Assembly: GCA_963573385.1 (NCBI GenBank)
Contig: CAUYLG010065560.1
Location: 62,001-126,000 of the forward strand
Length of the DNA stretch: 64,000 nucleotides
DNA from: Cacajao melanocephalus
Lineage: Eukaryota > Chordata > Mammalia > Primates > Pitheciidae
Direction of reading: 5' to 3'
Of this stretch, positions 18,440-33,694 are shown in pieces; positions within the stretch are counted from its first letter, which is position 1; each line of letters begins with the position of its first letter. Position numbers and translations under genes: made by a program. Under the pieces are notes generated by a model. That model was not told where the DNA came from, made no database searches, and was given only the letters and a program-made list of their open reading frames with translations.

Positions 18440-18712
18440 TCTTTTTTCTTTTCTTTTTTTTTTTTTTTTTTTTGAGACAGAGTCTCACTCTGTCACCCAG
18501 GCTGGAGTGCAGTGGTGTGATCTTGGCTCACTGAAACATCCACCTCCCAGGTTCAAGCAGTCCTCCTGCCTCAGCCTCCCTAGTAGCTGGAATTACAGGT
18601 GTGTGCTACCACACCCAGCTGAGGCTGGTCTAGAACTCCTGACCTCAAGCGATCCACACACCTAGGCCTCCCAAAGTGCTGGGATTACAGGAGTGAGCCA
18701 CCACGCCCGGCC
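18440..18712 (-). mobile_element. Alu with small internal deletion
   Basis: Long T/C-rich head, reversed Alu, with the middle linker missing at about 18620. It ends GAGCCACCACGCCCGGCC. Confidence 0.84.
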
Positions 18713-19797
18713 TTAAAGGCCTTTCACCTCACCAGCACACCTCTGCTACTGGAGGATGGCAAACACCGTTTCCTGCCCCTGCCCTGTAATTCTCAAGATA
18801 TGCAGGAAGGTTTGGTTGCCTTGTGCCTCAAATGCTTTCTTAGGAGGCTGTTCCAATAACTGCATGTTCCTTGCCGTCCTCTGCAGAAACCACCATCTGC
18901 TCTCCCGAATTCTTCTGGAAAGAGCCCCATCACCATGTCATCCTAACAGCGATGTCATGAAGAAAGGGAGGCAGCTCCCTCCACTTCCTGCCTCCAGTGC
19001 CCACTCCTGTACCCCCTCCACAGCCCACACAGCCTGGCCACCTGGGTGACATCTGGTCCCTGCATCGCTTTCTGGCAGACAAGGACCAGCCTCCAAAGAG
19101 GAGAGCATGGTGTCCTGAAGGAGATGGCGGCTGCTGTCACCTGTCCTGTGGCTTTCCTCTAACTGCCCAGGTGGGGGCCCAGAGGCGGCGCCGCTCACTC
19201 CAGCTTTGAGTGGAGTTACATAACTTCCAGGCTTCCCTGCAGCTTTCTCCTCCCCATCCCTGAACTGTTTACACAGCAGCTCTCACCCACAGAGTCCGCA
19301 TGATGGCTCTTCCTCTGGAAGATGTGGATGGCTGTGTCCCAAGTTTTTCCTACCTAAGATCCTTTTCAGTAGGGGATGGATTCGGCCTATCTGATGATCA
19401 AGAGTTCAGGGTGGCCTTTGTGATACTGTTACACCCCCACCCAGGTCCAAAAAACAGTCTTCTGACAAATAACAGCCCTTCCTTTTCCTTCCCCACCTGT
19501 CCACCACCTGCTAATGTGATGTAAGCATGGCAGAAGCCCAAACACCCCTTCCAGAAATCCCAGGACTCATGTGGGAAATACTTTCATAATTAACGCCTTC
19601 TGAGAAATTGCTGCTTCCTTGAACTTACCTACTTTTCTTTTCTTTAATCCTGCATTAAGGGGATATCCCCAAAAAAGGTTCTACTGAATTCCCCACCCTT
19701 CCTCACTCCTTTCTCCTCATTAATCATCCAAGCCTTTTTTTAGGTGACCTAGGTGCCCAAAGCAATAATTACATTTCAAGTGTATTTTTAAAAAGTG

Positions 19798-19803
19798 TTT
19801 ATT
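19798..19803 (-). terminator. IL6R: Polyadenylation signal of IL6R
   Basis: TTTATT on + is AATAAA on the - strand. I saw no other AATAAA in IL6R orientation between the stop codon and this point. Cleavage is expected about 15-25 bases further, near 19775-19785, followed by a U-rich stretch (GTAATTATTGCTTTGGG). Confidence 0.6.
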
Positions 19804-21480
19804 CCAAACATTTACAATGTTCACTTTAAATGCAAAATAACTGGTAAAAAGAAAAAAAACACTGAAAAATATACTGACCCTTTGCCCCATACACAGACAT
19901 CAGCCTTTGGTATTTGCTTTCAGGTAATTAGGTAAAACAAACAAACAAACAAAAACTTGAAACTATTATTTCTCTCTAAGAACACAATGTAGAGTTGAGG
20001 TATTTAACAGATGTGATCTCCATCCAGTAAGGTCTCTCTGTGAATTAACCGCCTTGCCACATGCTGTTCCGATCCTTTCCTCCTAAAGTAGATTTTCATT
20101 TCAGCATATGTTCATAAAGCTGACTATGTTCCTTAATAATCACTAAGTTGCCACAGAAACTCCCTGGTGCTGGCGCCCAGCCACAAGGGGCTGAAGGGGC
20201 TTTAGGGGGCACTGAGGAAGACCTGGCACAGACCCTGAGCTGGCCCGCCTGCCCCACCCTGCACAGGCCCCTGCCTGCAGCTGCACGGGACAACTGGGTG
20301 CGGGGCTCTTGCCCCAGCGGGTCATGGGTTGCCACTGCATCTCCAAATTAAGACAGGTTTCTCACCAACGCTACCTGGAGCTGGTGACAGCATCCTCCCC
20401 ACCTGGGTCAGCCTTCAGAATGTGCTGTAAGATGATACAGCTCAGCACCAAAGCAGCCAGGAAGACATTCCTGAACATTCTCCAGGAAACAGACCCAAAG
20501 ACTACAACGCTTCCAGCCTGCCCTGCTGGGCCCTGTTCACCGCCAGGCGGGCTTCCAGCCTGGTTCCAGCAGCAGATTCCACACCCTGCTGAGGCAACCA
20601 CTTTCCTTTCTCGCAAGACAGCAGGGAAATGCCAGAGGCTTGGTGTGAGCTCAGAATGTGACAAACAAACGCAAGGACAAGTCCCCATCAAGGCCAAGAG
20701 CTCTCTGAGTTACCAAGAGCCTCTTAACACAGCCAGTGCTTGCCCTGGACGTGGTTCTTAAAATAGTTCATTAATGCTGCAAACATGATTGATCATTTTA
20801 CGTTAGATGTTGAACCAGCCTATTTTTGATTTTCCCCACCCAGTAGGCTAAGATGTCTTATTTCATCTAAATGGTCTCTGTCCCAGCGTTTGACGTCTGG
20901 CTGCGTGGCAGACGGCCACAGGTGTCAGGCGAACAACAGCGCTGCTGGGGACGCGAGGCCGCAGGGGTGCCGCAGCAACGCCGGTGGAAATGCCCCGTGG
21001 ATGGAGACACGTGTGCAATCACCACAGATTAGAGGACAGAGAAAGCTCAGGGTGTGTGCCTGTGTACACTGAGCCAGGCCTAACAGCCCAAAGAAGGCAC
21101 TGTTTCTTCATTTACACTAGCTTATGAAAAATAAAGGGAAAAAAAAACCCTCTTAAATACAAAAAAAAAAAAAAAAGCAGTTCCATTACAATAATAATGA
21201 AAGCACTAACAATTCGGAGATCAAAGCTGCCTAGCTCTTGGCAATAATGAGCTATCTGGATTTCACATCTTCCGCCAGCATGGTTCTGCCCCAGCTTTGG
21301 TAACACCACATGTGGGTAAAACAGTGTCAAGAATCAAAGAACCGTGGGCACAGAATCACCTCTCTTCGTGCAGATCCTCATTCTTAATATTTCCCTTTAA
21401 CAGCATTTTTGCTGTTCTCAAGTCTCAGAAACTTTATGTGGCAGGATGGGAGGGAACCACCATAACCACCTGCCTGCCCA

Positions 21481-21623
21481 TTTTTTTTTTCTTAAATGTT
21501 ATTGTTTAATAGAGACAGTGTCTGCGTTGCCCAGGTTGGTCTCAAACTCCTGAGCTCAAGCAACCCTCCCACCTTGGCCTCCCAAAGTGCTAGGATTACA
21601 GGCGTGAGCCACAGCGCCCGGCC
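21481..21623 (-). mobile_element. Alu fragment in IL6R 3'UTR (sense to IL6R)
   Basis: A T run, then reversed Alu left-arm text from GAGACAGTGTCTGCGTTGCC to GAGCCACAGCGCCCGGCC. Confidence 0.82.
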
Positions 21624-21806
21624 ATCCTGCCTGACTTCCTGCCAACTTAGGGGTCTAAAATCTACAGTCAAACCCAGCAATGAAAATCACAGCTTGCTGA
21701 AGACAGTAACAACTTGAACCTGACAACCCGTAAATAAAACATGGTCATTTTCATCCTTTTTTTAACCTGTCTGGTAATGGTTGTTTTTCTAAGAGAAAAG
21801 GTTTGT

Positions 21807-22154
<348 letters not shown>

Positions 22155-22629
22155 TTAAATCATATCCCTACTCTGAAATACCCTGATAACTTGAGGGCTA
22201 ACTGGGTAACCACTAACGCCACTGAATTTTCAAAGCTGGGACAGGAAAGTCAGCTGAGGCGGTTCGTCACGGTGTCACTGCTAGATGTTCAGTTGTGTTT
22301 CAATTCTTGTTGAGCTGAATCAATTCAAGGAACTAATAAAAAGAGGAAGGCACTGAGGTATGGGATTTTTTAAAATGGATCTCCCCTTTGATAGCAGAAA
22401 GCTCATGGTTTTCGGGGTGGGGAATTTCTAGGACCCTGCGTGGCAGTCGTGGGAGGCTTCCTCCCCATCACTGGGACAGGGACCAGACACCCTCTCCGTA
22501 ACCGCCTGGGGGAGCAGGCACACGCTGGCTGGTTTTTCCCTGGAGTACAAGAAGCAGACTGTTTTTCCACTTTTTAAAACAAAAGCAAAATACAGAATGA
22601 AACCACAATTTCTTCTCTAATAGGGAAAC

Positions 22630-23082
<453 letters not shown>

Positions 23083-24301
23083 GAAAAATATTTTTTCTCT
23101 TCCTCCTTTTTCACTTGATTTGGTTTTGGGCTAAACAAAGTTATGCTGCTTCCCCCACACCTAAGTAAGTTACTTCTATGCCGACACAGCAACTATTGGC
23201 TATTCCACCCTCTCAAGATAAAATAGTCAGCAGTTTTTTCAAAAACCAAGTTAAAATGCATTCTTGCCAGGCTCATTTTTCTTTTCACATTGTCCTTAAT
23301 ATTATCTTCCCTAGTTAATCAGGTTCGGCTGACAGCAAACAAAACTGCAGTGAAACAGTTTTGATCTCAGCACTGGCAGGAGCCCTCCCTGCTGCCAGCT
23401 CTCCTTTGTGGGAGGTGATGAACAGAGCACACCGGTTTTCAGAGGCTGTGACCCCCAGCTCAGCCCCCACTCCAGGGGATGGTGGAGACCCTCTGCCCTA
23501 CTCCTGTCCTTCTTCTGCTTTTCGCCTGAGGTCCTGCAACCCGAAGCCAATGCAGTTGCCTCTGTATTCAGCAGATGCCTAGGATTATCATTCACATTTA
23601 GCAAAATGCTAATGAGGAACTAATTATAATTCCGTTTAAAACGACCAGGCCCTGAGATACTGTATTATTCGCCCACCCACCCTCAGCTGTTTTTCAACTG
23701 TGGGAAGAAAGGGAGGAGAGAGCTTCTTCCCCCAGCCTTGGTGGTTTCACTAAAAGCCATCCCCAGGCCTAGAACAGAATTTGTGAAGGCACTTGGGTTT
23801 TAAGAGTTTAAGCCGGAAGATGAACCCCTGCAGTGGGCCAGGAGCGTGGCGGCTGGAGGCGGCTTTGGCTGGAAATTCATCCCACCTGCCTGAGGATGCA
23901 GCTTGTGCAGAGGTGTTGCGGGATGGGCTGCCAGCCACTTCTCCACACAGAGGCCTCACCAAGCTGCCCAGCTTTGAGTGTCCACATGAGTGTCCAAAGA
24001 GCCTTGACACAGTTCTCTCCGCAGTGGCCCAAGTTCACTCTAATGCCTTTAAGCAGGGCATTTGGAAAGGGAGGTGTGAAACCTGAACCACCTCTTCCTT
24101 CTGAACAGCTGCAGCAGACTGATTTTCCCCTGGCGTAGGAACCTCCACAAGGCTCTTCCGTAACAGTGAAGCCAAAGGCCCCACGCCCCTGAGACAGGCT
24201 GGCATGGCGGTGACAAGCATCTTTTGCTGAGCCCGTTTGGACTCCATCATCCACAGGGTCCAACGTGCCTGACACCCAGCCTGCCGGCCCCACCCGGCCA
24301 G

Positions 24302-24548
24302 CTATCCAGGGAAGAAGTAGTCTCTGTTGCTGATGTCATAAGGGCTCCGTGGGTCCCTGGCATCTGGTCGGCTGTGGCTCAAGGTGTTGTCAGACCCCAG
24401 GCTGCTGGGGGACACCGGCGGGGAGATGAGAGGAACAAGCACTGGGGTGGGTCGGGGCCTCTCTGGGACCAGCTGCCCCAAAGAGTACGGCGGGTGCGTG
24501 CTCGTCTTACCTTCCTTCCCAGCCCGCCTCTTCCACGTCTTCTTGAAC
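24302..24548 (-). CDS. IL6R: IL6R exon 10, cytoplasmic tail and stop
   Basis: The acceptor GTGTGAAG precedes GTTCAAGAAG. The exon completes Arg387 and encodes 81 residues (388-468), ending ...NRDYFFPG then TAG at 24304-24302. The tail has the membrane-proximal basic run FKKTWKRR, the YSLGQL motif and the VPLI pair. YSL and LI are the basolateral sorting signals described for human IL6R. Against remembered human sequence, I note changes to Arg, Gly and Thr in the first 18 residues and a C-terminal Gly instead of Arg. The tail has no catalytic function, since signalling depends on gp130. In the alternative frame used when exon 9 is skipped there is no stop until TGA at 24379-24381. Confidence 0.96.
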
Positions 24549-24712
24549 CTTCACACAAACACACAAAGACAAACACACAGATGTTTAGCTCCCCCTGTGA
24601 CAAGCCCACAGTGGAAAACACCAACCGCTGGCTGCCCTGGTGGCCTGGCGTTCCCAGGTTTCAGCTCAAAGGAGCAATAACTATCCCGTCAGCTGTTTTT
24701 TTGTTAGTTCGT

Positions 24713-25006
<294 letters not shown>

Positions 25007-25305
25007 TAGTTTGTTTGTTTTAAGACAGGGTCTTGCTCTGTTACCCAGGCTGGAGTGCAGTGGTGCGATCTCAGCTCACTGCAGCCTCAACTTCCTTGGG
25101 CTCAGGTGATTCTTCTACCTCAGCCTCCCGAGTAGCTGGGGCTACAGGCGTGTGCCACCAGATCCAGCTGATTTTTGTATTTCTCATAGAGACAGGGTTT
25201 TGCCATGTTGCTCAGGCTGGTCTCAAATTCCTGGGCTCAAGAGATTTGCCTGCCTCAGCCTCCAAAAGTGCTAGGATTACAGGCATGAGCCACCACACCC
25301 AACCC
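25007..25305 (-). mobile_element. Alu in IL6R intron 9
   Basis: Second reversed Alu in direct tandem with the previous one, ending GAGCCACCACACCCAACC. Confidence 0.87.
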
Positions 25306-25331
25306 GGCTGTTTTTATCACCAGGGATTTCC

Positions 25332-25366
25332 CCATACTCTGAAGTATGGTGAAATTCAGAGTATGG
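25332..25366. repeat. Short perfect inverted repeat (hairpin)
   Basis: CCATACTCTGAA (25332-25343) and its exact reverse complement TTCAGAGTATGG (25355-25366), with an 11-base loop. GTATGGTGAA is also directly repeated. Confidence 0.9.
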
Positions 25367-25619
25367 TGAATTTGGGTGAGTTTCCAAAACACTGCCAAGG
25401 AAATAGGTATGCACTGTTGGTCCAATTTACAAGTGAGGAAACTGAGGCATGTGTGGCCAGGAGTGTCCCTTTAACACCCCAAAAAGTCACTTCACAGTCC
25501 CTTAATCATCCCATTCCAGAGGCTGTTCATTAGGGACACATCATCAGTCCCAAATCCGTTTACTTAAAAAAGAGAAAAATAAAGTATTCTTTTAGTTGGG
25601 AAAGAAAATGGGCCTCTTG

Positions 25620-26001
<382 letters not shown>

Positions 26002-26784
26002 TCACACTGCTTCCTCAACAGCCCTGCTGTTCCTCTCACTCCCAATGCTGCCGACCTCCCCAGTTCTCCCCACGCCTCTGGGTCCGCTCCCACCACACTG
26101 GTGAGTTCCCACAGACTCAGCCGTGGGCATCACTGGGCACAAGTTGACTCATCTGACAGGAAAGTCAGTGCTACACAGGAAGGAGATAGACATCTCTCTG
26201 ATCACAGCTTCGTTCAGAGCACTCCACTCTGGGCCCAAAGCCAGGGCTCAGGAACTGAGAAAAGTCACTTGACAGCTCAAAGACAGATGAGATGGCGACA
26301 TAGATCTTCAAAGCCAGAGTCATGTCCCCTTCCTGAAGGGGCCCTTCAGCTGTGCCGGGGTGGCCAGTGCCCCAAGCCTCAGCACCTCCCTCTTGCTTCC
26401 CACTTTGTGATAGGCATGCCTACTAACCCCAAAGTGGGAGCAAGGTGGCCTCCCTCAATTCCATCGAAGATCAGTTACTCCAGGAAGGGCTGAGAAAGAG
26501 GAGGGGAAACCAATGTCAAAAACAAGATTTGGGGTTTTTCCTTGCGTTTCTTTTTATATCGACAGGTTATTCCTGTCCTTGTTATGATAAATAATTAATA
26601 GTTGGCTCCAAATCTGCCACTGGCTCTTAGCCTGGTATCCAAATGGGATAAACAATCTGCAGAATGTTACTTAGGGCTTCACCATTTGGACACCACACAG
26701 GAAGAGAGCCCAGCAGGACTGCTGACTAGAGCTCTGCTGAGTCACTGAATGGAGTTCTCCTGTAGGAGAGGACTGAGGAGCGAG

Positions 26785-27560
<776 letters not shown>

Positions 27561-29699
27561 AAACTGCACGCTGGGTTCTGGACAGAAATATATTAATAGT
27601 TATAACGAAGCATTAATCAGGCTGCGCTCTGGCCCATTTCCTTGTTGCAAAAAGTCACGTAGCCCTAGATACTAACCATCTGCATTCCTGTTGTTTCTGT
27701 AGATGGGATTTCTCACATTAGGGTCCTAAGACTTTTGTTTAAGGATCCCTTAGATGTTTTTCAGAACCCAAATTCCAGCAACCAGTTTGAAGACCCTCAC
27801 AGAGGAATGGCATCGGCATGAGAAGACAGGTTCTCACCTCCCTGTCCCAGGATTTCACCCTGCACTCTGCAACCAGCCAACCGTCTCCATGCTTTGGCCC
27901 AGTCCAGCACCTTTACGACCCTAGCCCCAAATTCCTTGGGGAGCTGGATTTGAGGTTTCCTCCCATCTCCTCCCTAAGTGACCTTATCATTAAACCTCTT
28001 TCTCTGATGCAACCTGGTGTCTCCGTATCTTGACTTGCCACGTGCATCTCATTACGATTACAATGACATGGGCGTGTACACTTCATGGTGCTGTCCACAT
28101 GATGTGTGAACTTTTCTGCATGTTTGTTAGACTTCAATCACAATTACATTTTCAAAATTAACAGTGGCTCCCTTTGGATGACATATATTTTCTTCCATTT
28201 GTCATTATTTAGCAAATCACCAGTAATAGTAACGTTATCACATACATTTGTGTATGTGTGTATGTATATATTTTTTAAGTCCCTATTGACCTTATTTAAC
28301 TAATATGGAAGAAATCTCTGTCCTCAGTTTTTTTTCAAAGTAACCGAATGGGTAACCAAGAAAGGTGAGCTTCCCTTTTGAAATATTCTGAGGAGAGTAT
28401 GAATCCTTTTCTGAAAATCACTAAACTCAAAGAGGCCTTTGAAACCAGCCAGCCTGAGGGTATCCAGAGCTGGCCCAGATGGGTATAAACAGGGCCTGGG
28501 GGGCTGAAGAGGAAGCAGGCAGGCGGGAAGAAGAAACAGATGAGCTCTCCGTTGCCTTCTTTTGCACCTTGACCTCCACTTTTTATCTATTTCACATATC
28601 TGGGCTTCAAAACGTTTTGTTTAAAGAAAAGATTCTGTGGCTAAAAGAGGTTTTTTAAAACACTCAAAATTTTCACTGTTTTTTAGAAAGATATGTAGAA
28701 ACCAAGGTGCCACCCCTTACCCCAAAGGCCACAGACAGTACCCACTGCACCCAGCCACTTCCATGGCCTAGGACACCGTGAAAGCACCTCTGCCCATATC
28801 CCCCCCCGCCGACCCCATGGAGATAGGAGAACTCTGATTTTAAAATACTGGAATGATACACTACATTCAAAACAAAAGGTATTTAAGTCATAGGCATACA
28901 CGTAGGAAGTCCTCACTTGATGTTAAGTTCATTCTAGATAAACATGCAGAAAAGTAATTCTCTACAAGGAGAATCCAATTTTCCCAGTGTCTGATAACCT
29001 AAAATAAAGACAGAGAATCGGTGGGGGACAGGGAATAGGGTGGGAGGAATTGGCCCCTATAAGATGGCAAGCCTTTTTCAATAGCATATTTAAATTTTTA
29101 AAAATTATCTATGATTCAGAAAAAAAGAATAAGTTAAAAAAAAGGGGGAAAAATCACTGATATTGCTGGAAAAATATTTAGGGCAATACAAAAAGTATAG
29201 TATAGACTGGCAGGACGAGGTCAACCTGCCCCTCACACTCCATCTATTGTAAATGTGGCCATCCCATGCTAACCATGGTTTGGTCATTTTGGCAGCCCAG
29301 AGCCCTACAGTATTTCTAAGTTTATACACTTTGCTGGATAGAGGGGATTTGGGGAATAGAAGACTTCTTCATCACTTGAAATAACTGGTCTCTTTCCAAA
29401 TAGATTTGCCTTACACAGAAGAAAAGGGAAACTCACTAGCCTAGGAAATAAATCCCTGGCAAGTTCTCAGCACAGGGCACTGGCCCTGTCTGTGCCTGCA
29501 GGGACTCTGGTTGTTTAGCAACCAGCCAGTGTCCAAGCATCATCAGCAGAAGAGCAAACCAGGTCTGTTCCCAACCCACTGCTCCTCCGTTAGCAGTTGC
29601 AACACACCAAGGTGGCGCTGCACGGTAAGGGCTAGTGGTGGGCGGATGGGACCAGCTGGGCCCAGCTCTTAGCCAATAGCAGGTGAGGACCATGGACAG

Positions 29700-30288
<589 letters not shown>

Positions 30289-30644
30289 TGAAGCCCTAAT
30301 GTAGACAGAGAGCCAGAACACAGGAGGGTATGCCTAGGACAAGGAAAGGAATCCTCTGTCAGGCAAGAGGTGGACCCCTGAACGCTGACATGGCCCCTCG
30401 CTGGCCAAAAAACACAAAAGGCTTCACATCTCCAAGGAGCTACCTCCACTCACTAAGAATCTTATCTTCCACACTCTCTTTAGACGGCTTGTTCTCTACT
30501 TCGTTGAAAAAGCAAAGTGAAAACAACCTGGGATCCAATTTGAGTAGTCATCTTGCTAATCTTTCAACCCACACCACACGTGGTGGTCAAGCTAGGTCAG
30601 GGCCACCGGCAGGGTGCGACGAGCTAACATGTAGGAAGCACCGG

Positions 30645-30783
30645 CAGTCCCAGCTACTCCAGAGGCTGGGGTGGGAGGGTCACTTGAACCTGGGAGGTGG
30701 AGGTTGTCCCGTGAGCCAAGATTGCACCACAGCACTTCAGCCTGGGCAACAGAGTAAGACCCTGACCAAAAAAAAAGAAAGAA
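30645..30783 (+). mobile_element. Alu right-arm fragment
   Basis: GTCCCAGCTACTCCAGAGGC to an A-rich tail. The left monomer is absent. Confidence 0.78.
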
Positions 30784-30976
30784 CCCTCTTCTTTCTCTTC
30801 TTCCTCAAACCAATTTCTCTTCCTCCTTAAAACCAGGTCAGTTCTCCTCACCAGGGCACACTATCTGTAGCTCTTACCACACCAGTGAGTACTTCTTAGT
30901 GTCTGGCTTCCTCCTGAGACCGTATGTGTCCTGCCCAGCACTGTCTCCTGCAGCACCTACAAGAGGGCTTGTACAC

Positions 30977-31170
30977 ACACCACAACACACACAGCACCTA
31001 CTCCGCCTCCCAGGCTCAAGCAATTCTCCTGCCTCAGCCTCCTCAGTAGCTGGGATTACATGCGCCCACCACCATGACCAGCTAACTTTTGTATTTTTAG
31101 TAGAAATGGGGTTTAACCATGTTGGTCAGGCTGGTCTCGAACTCCTGACCTACTGTGTGTGTTGTGGTGT
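30977..31170. repeat. 18-bp inverted repeat bracketing an Alu fragment
   Basis: ACACCACAACACACACAG (30977-30994) and its exact reverse complement (31153-31170) flank an internal piece of reversed Alu (about 31001-31151) that lacks both Alu ends. Confidence 0.9.
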
Positions 31171-31290
31171 ATCCATTTGATGAATGGATAAACGAATGAA
31201 TAGATGCACTGTCAATTTCAGAACGGGCAAAGGAAAGCTAGATAAGAACTATGAGAACACCACAGGGCCATCCCCCAGGACCCATCTCAC

Positions 31291-31384
31291 CTCAGGCCAA
31301 CAGCAATGCAGAGGAGCGTTCCAAAGGCCAGGCTCCCTCCGGCCACCAGGAATGTGGGCAGTGGTACCGAAGAAGAATCTTGCA
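31291..31384 (-). CDS. IL6R: IL6R exon 9, transmembrane segment and shedding site
   Basis: This 94-bp exon, the same size as the human exon, lies between TTAACCTAG (preceded by a run of twelve T) and GAG|GTGAGA. It completes Val356 and encodes [20 protein letters not shown] and then the rest of the membrane span, [10 protein letters not shown]. The known ADAM17 cleavage region around Pro355/Val356 is unchanged. Position 358 is Asp, the ancestral allele at the human Asp358Ala site that affects shedding. The exon length is not a multiple of three, so skipping it shifts frame and removes the membrane anchor, which is the known route to the spliced soluble receptor. Confidence 0.96.
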
Positions 31385-32199
31385 CTAGGTTAAAAAAAAA
31401 AAAATGACGATAGAGGAGGAAGAGGAGAATACAGAGAGAAAGGAACAGGAGGAAGAGAAGAAAACCATTTAGCTGGTACTGTCAAAAGCCTCAAAGGAAC
31501 CTTCCCCTCCAACCCCCTCCCAGAAAAGGAAACAGCTCTGCCAATCAACAGGCCACTTGACAAGCTCAACTGTTTTTTTGTTTGTTTGTTTGTTTTGGTT
31601 TTGGGTTTTTTTCAAACAAAACCCACTCTGTAAGAATTACCCCCAGCCTAATCTGGCAGATCCCAGGATTCCACCACTTGGCAAGAGATGCACCTCAAGC
31701 TCAGGGTTTCTGAGCACCTGTGGCTGCCACGGACTCCCACTCACTTTCAGCTGGCTTTTCTGGTGGCACCCCACCTGCCCCCATAAGGCTCAGAGGGAGT
31801 ACAACAACAGGAGGCTTTGGGGACCTCCTTGATGGTATGGCAGTTCCATTGAAGACAATGTCATAGAGGACTAGATGCTTTAAATCAAAAATTTGAAAGC
31901 AGTTTTCTCCACAGGGCTACCATCTCTTGCCAGTCCCTGCATCTGGTACTCAAGCCCCAGCCGTAGCGTAGGAACTTCATTCAGTTTTCCAACAAGCCAC
32001 CATCTTTTTCCTCCAGGGCTCTCCACACATGTTCCCTCTTCTCTCCTGGCTGCTTTCCCCACCTTTGCTGCACCCCTTTGCTGTCCAGTCCCTGCATGGC
32101 CTTTGGGTCTCAGATGAGATGATGCCACTTCCTTTGAGAACTGACCCCACGCCAAGCTGAGCAAGCACCCCTCCCAGTTATTTCTCCAGTTCCACCTCT

Positions 32200-32320
32200 A
32201 GACTGAGCTCCCTGAAGGCAGGGACCGCATGTGTCTTTTTCTCTGTGACACTGCCAGCTGCTTACGCAGTGCCAAGTACAAAGGAGGATCTCCAAAACAT
32301 TTCCTTGAAAGAAGGAAAGA
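32200..32320 (+). repeat. L2 3'-end fragment
   Basis: GACTGAGCTCCCTGAAGGCA, GGGACCGCATG and CGCAGTGCCAAGTACA, the usual L2 terminal text. Confidence 0.55.
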
Positions 32321-32633
32321 ACAAACTAGCTTTGCAAGCAGCCATGTCTTCCCACAGAAAGGCTCTTCCTACCATTGCCAGAGACCCTGGACCCAACAGA
32401 GGGTACATCTAAGCAAAACCATCTCCTTCTGCTGGGAATGCAGTCGCAGTTGAATGGACCCAGCATTCAGGCTCTTCTACCTGAAATGCCACCCACCGTT
32501 GATGAAGAGGCTGCCTGCCAGCCCGGTGAGTGGGCACTGGCTCCAACGACAAGTTTCTCCAAGAGCGTCCCACATCTCTTGAGAGACACAGCCATGTGAT
32601 GAAGGCAGTATGCTTGGCTTGCTCACTTATTAA

Positions 32634-32987
<354 letters not shown>

Positions 32988-33381
32988 TGAGTGCCTATCA
33001 TGTGCCTAAATGGATGTTACATCCAATCAAGGGAGAGAGACAAACAAATGTTTTTTAAAAAAATTTCGAAAGAGCTCCTGAGAAGGGCGCATCTGAGCAG
33101 ATGTGAGTGACAGGAAGGAGCTGACCGAATGGACGTCAGAGGAAGATTGTCCAGGCAGAGCACACAGCCAAGTTCAAAGGCCCTGGGCCAGAACGTGTGT
33201 GGAGGAGCGAAGAGGGCAGTGTGGCTGGGACAGAGTGAGGAAAGGGAGAATGGAGAGGCAACGTCTGAAGATAGGGGACCACATGGCTTCGTTGGGACTC
33301 CCTGTAGAGGACTTTGTCAGGACTTTGACTTTTACTCTGGGGGAGATGGCACTGAGCCAGAGAGAGCTTGGATTTGTGTGT

Positions 33382-33694
33382 TGTTTGTTTGTTTTTGGGA
33401 TGGAGTCTTATTCTCTTGCCCAGGCTGGAGTGCAGTGGTGCAATCTCAGCTCACTGCAACCTCCAGCCTCCCTGCAACCTCCGCCTCCCGGGTTCAAGCA
33501 ATTCTCCTGCCTCAGCCTCCTGAATAGCTGGGATTACAGGCACCCACCACCATGACCAGCTAATTTTTGTATTTTAAACCAACATGGGGTTTAACCATGT
33601 TGGTCAGGCTGATCTCGAACTCCTGACCTCGTGATCCACTCACCTCAGCCTCCAAAAGTGCTGGGATTATAGGCATGAGCCACCGCGCCCAGCC
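33382..33694 (-). mobile_element. Alu in IL6R intron 8
   Basis: Reversed full Alu with a short duplicated segment (CTGCAACCTCC twice), ending GAGCCACCGCGCCCAGCC. Confidence 0.86.

Noticed and set aside
20309..20761. Open frame of 150 codons on +, antisense in the IL6R 3'UTR
   Set aside because: A GC-rich stretch with few stops by chance. No domain, no promoter and no splice signals.
28440..28530. TATAAA-like motif (GGTATAAACAGG) followed by a GC-rich stretch in intron 9
   Set aside because: A single motif with no initiator, CpG island or downstream open exon. Not enough to call an internal promoter.
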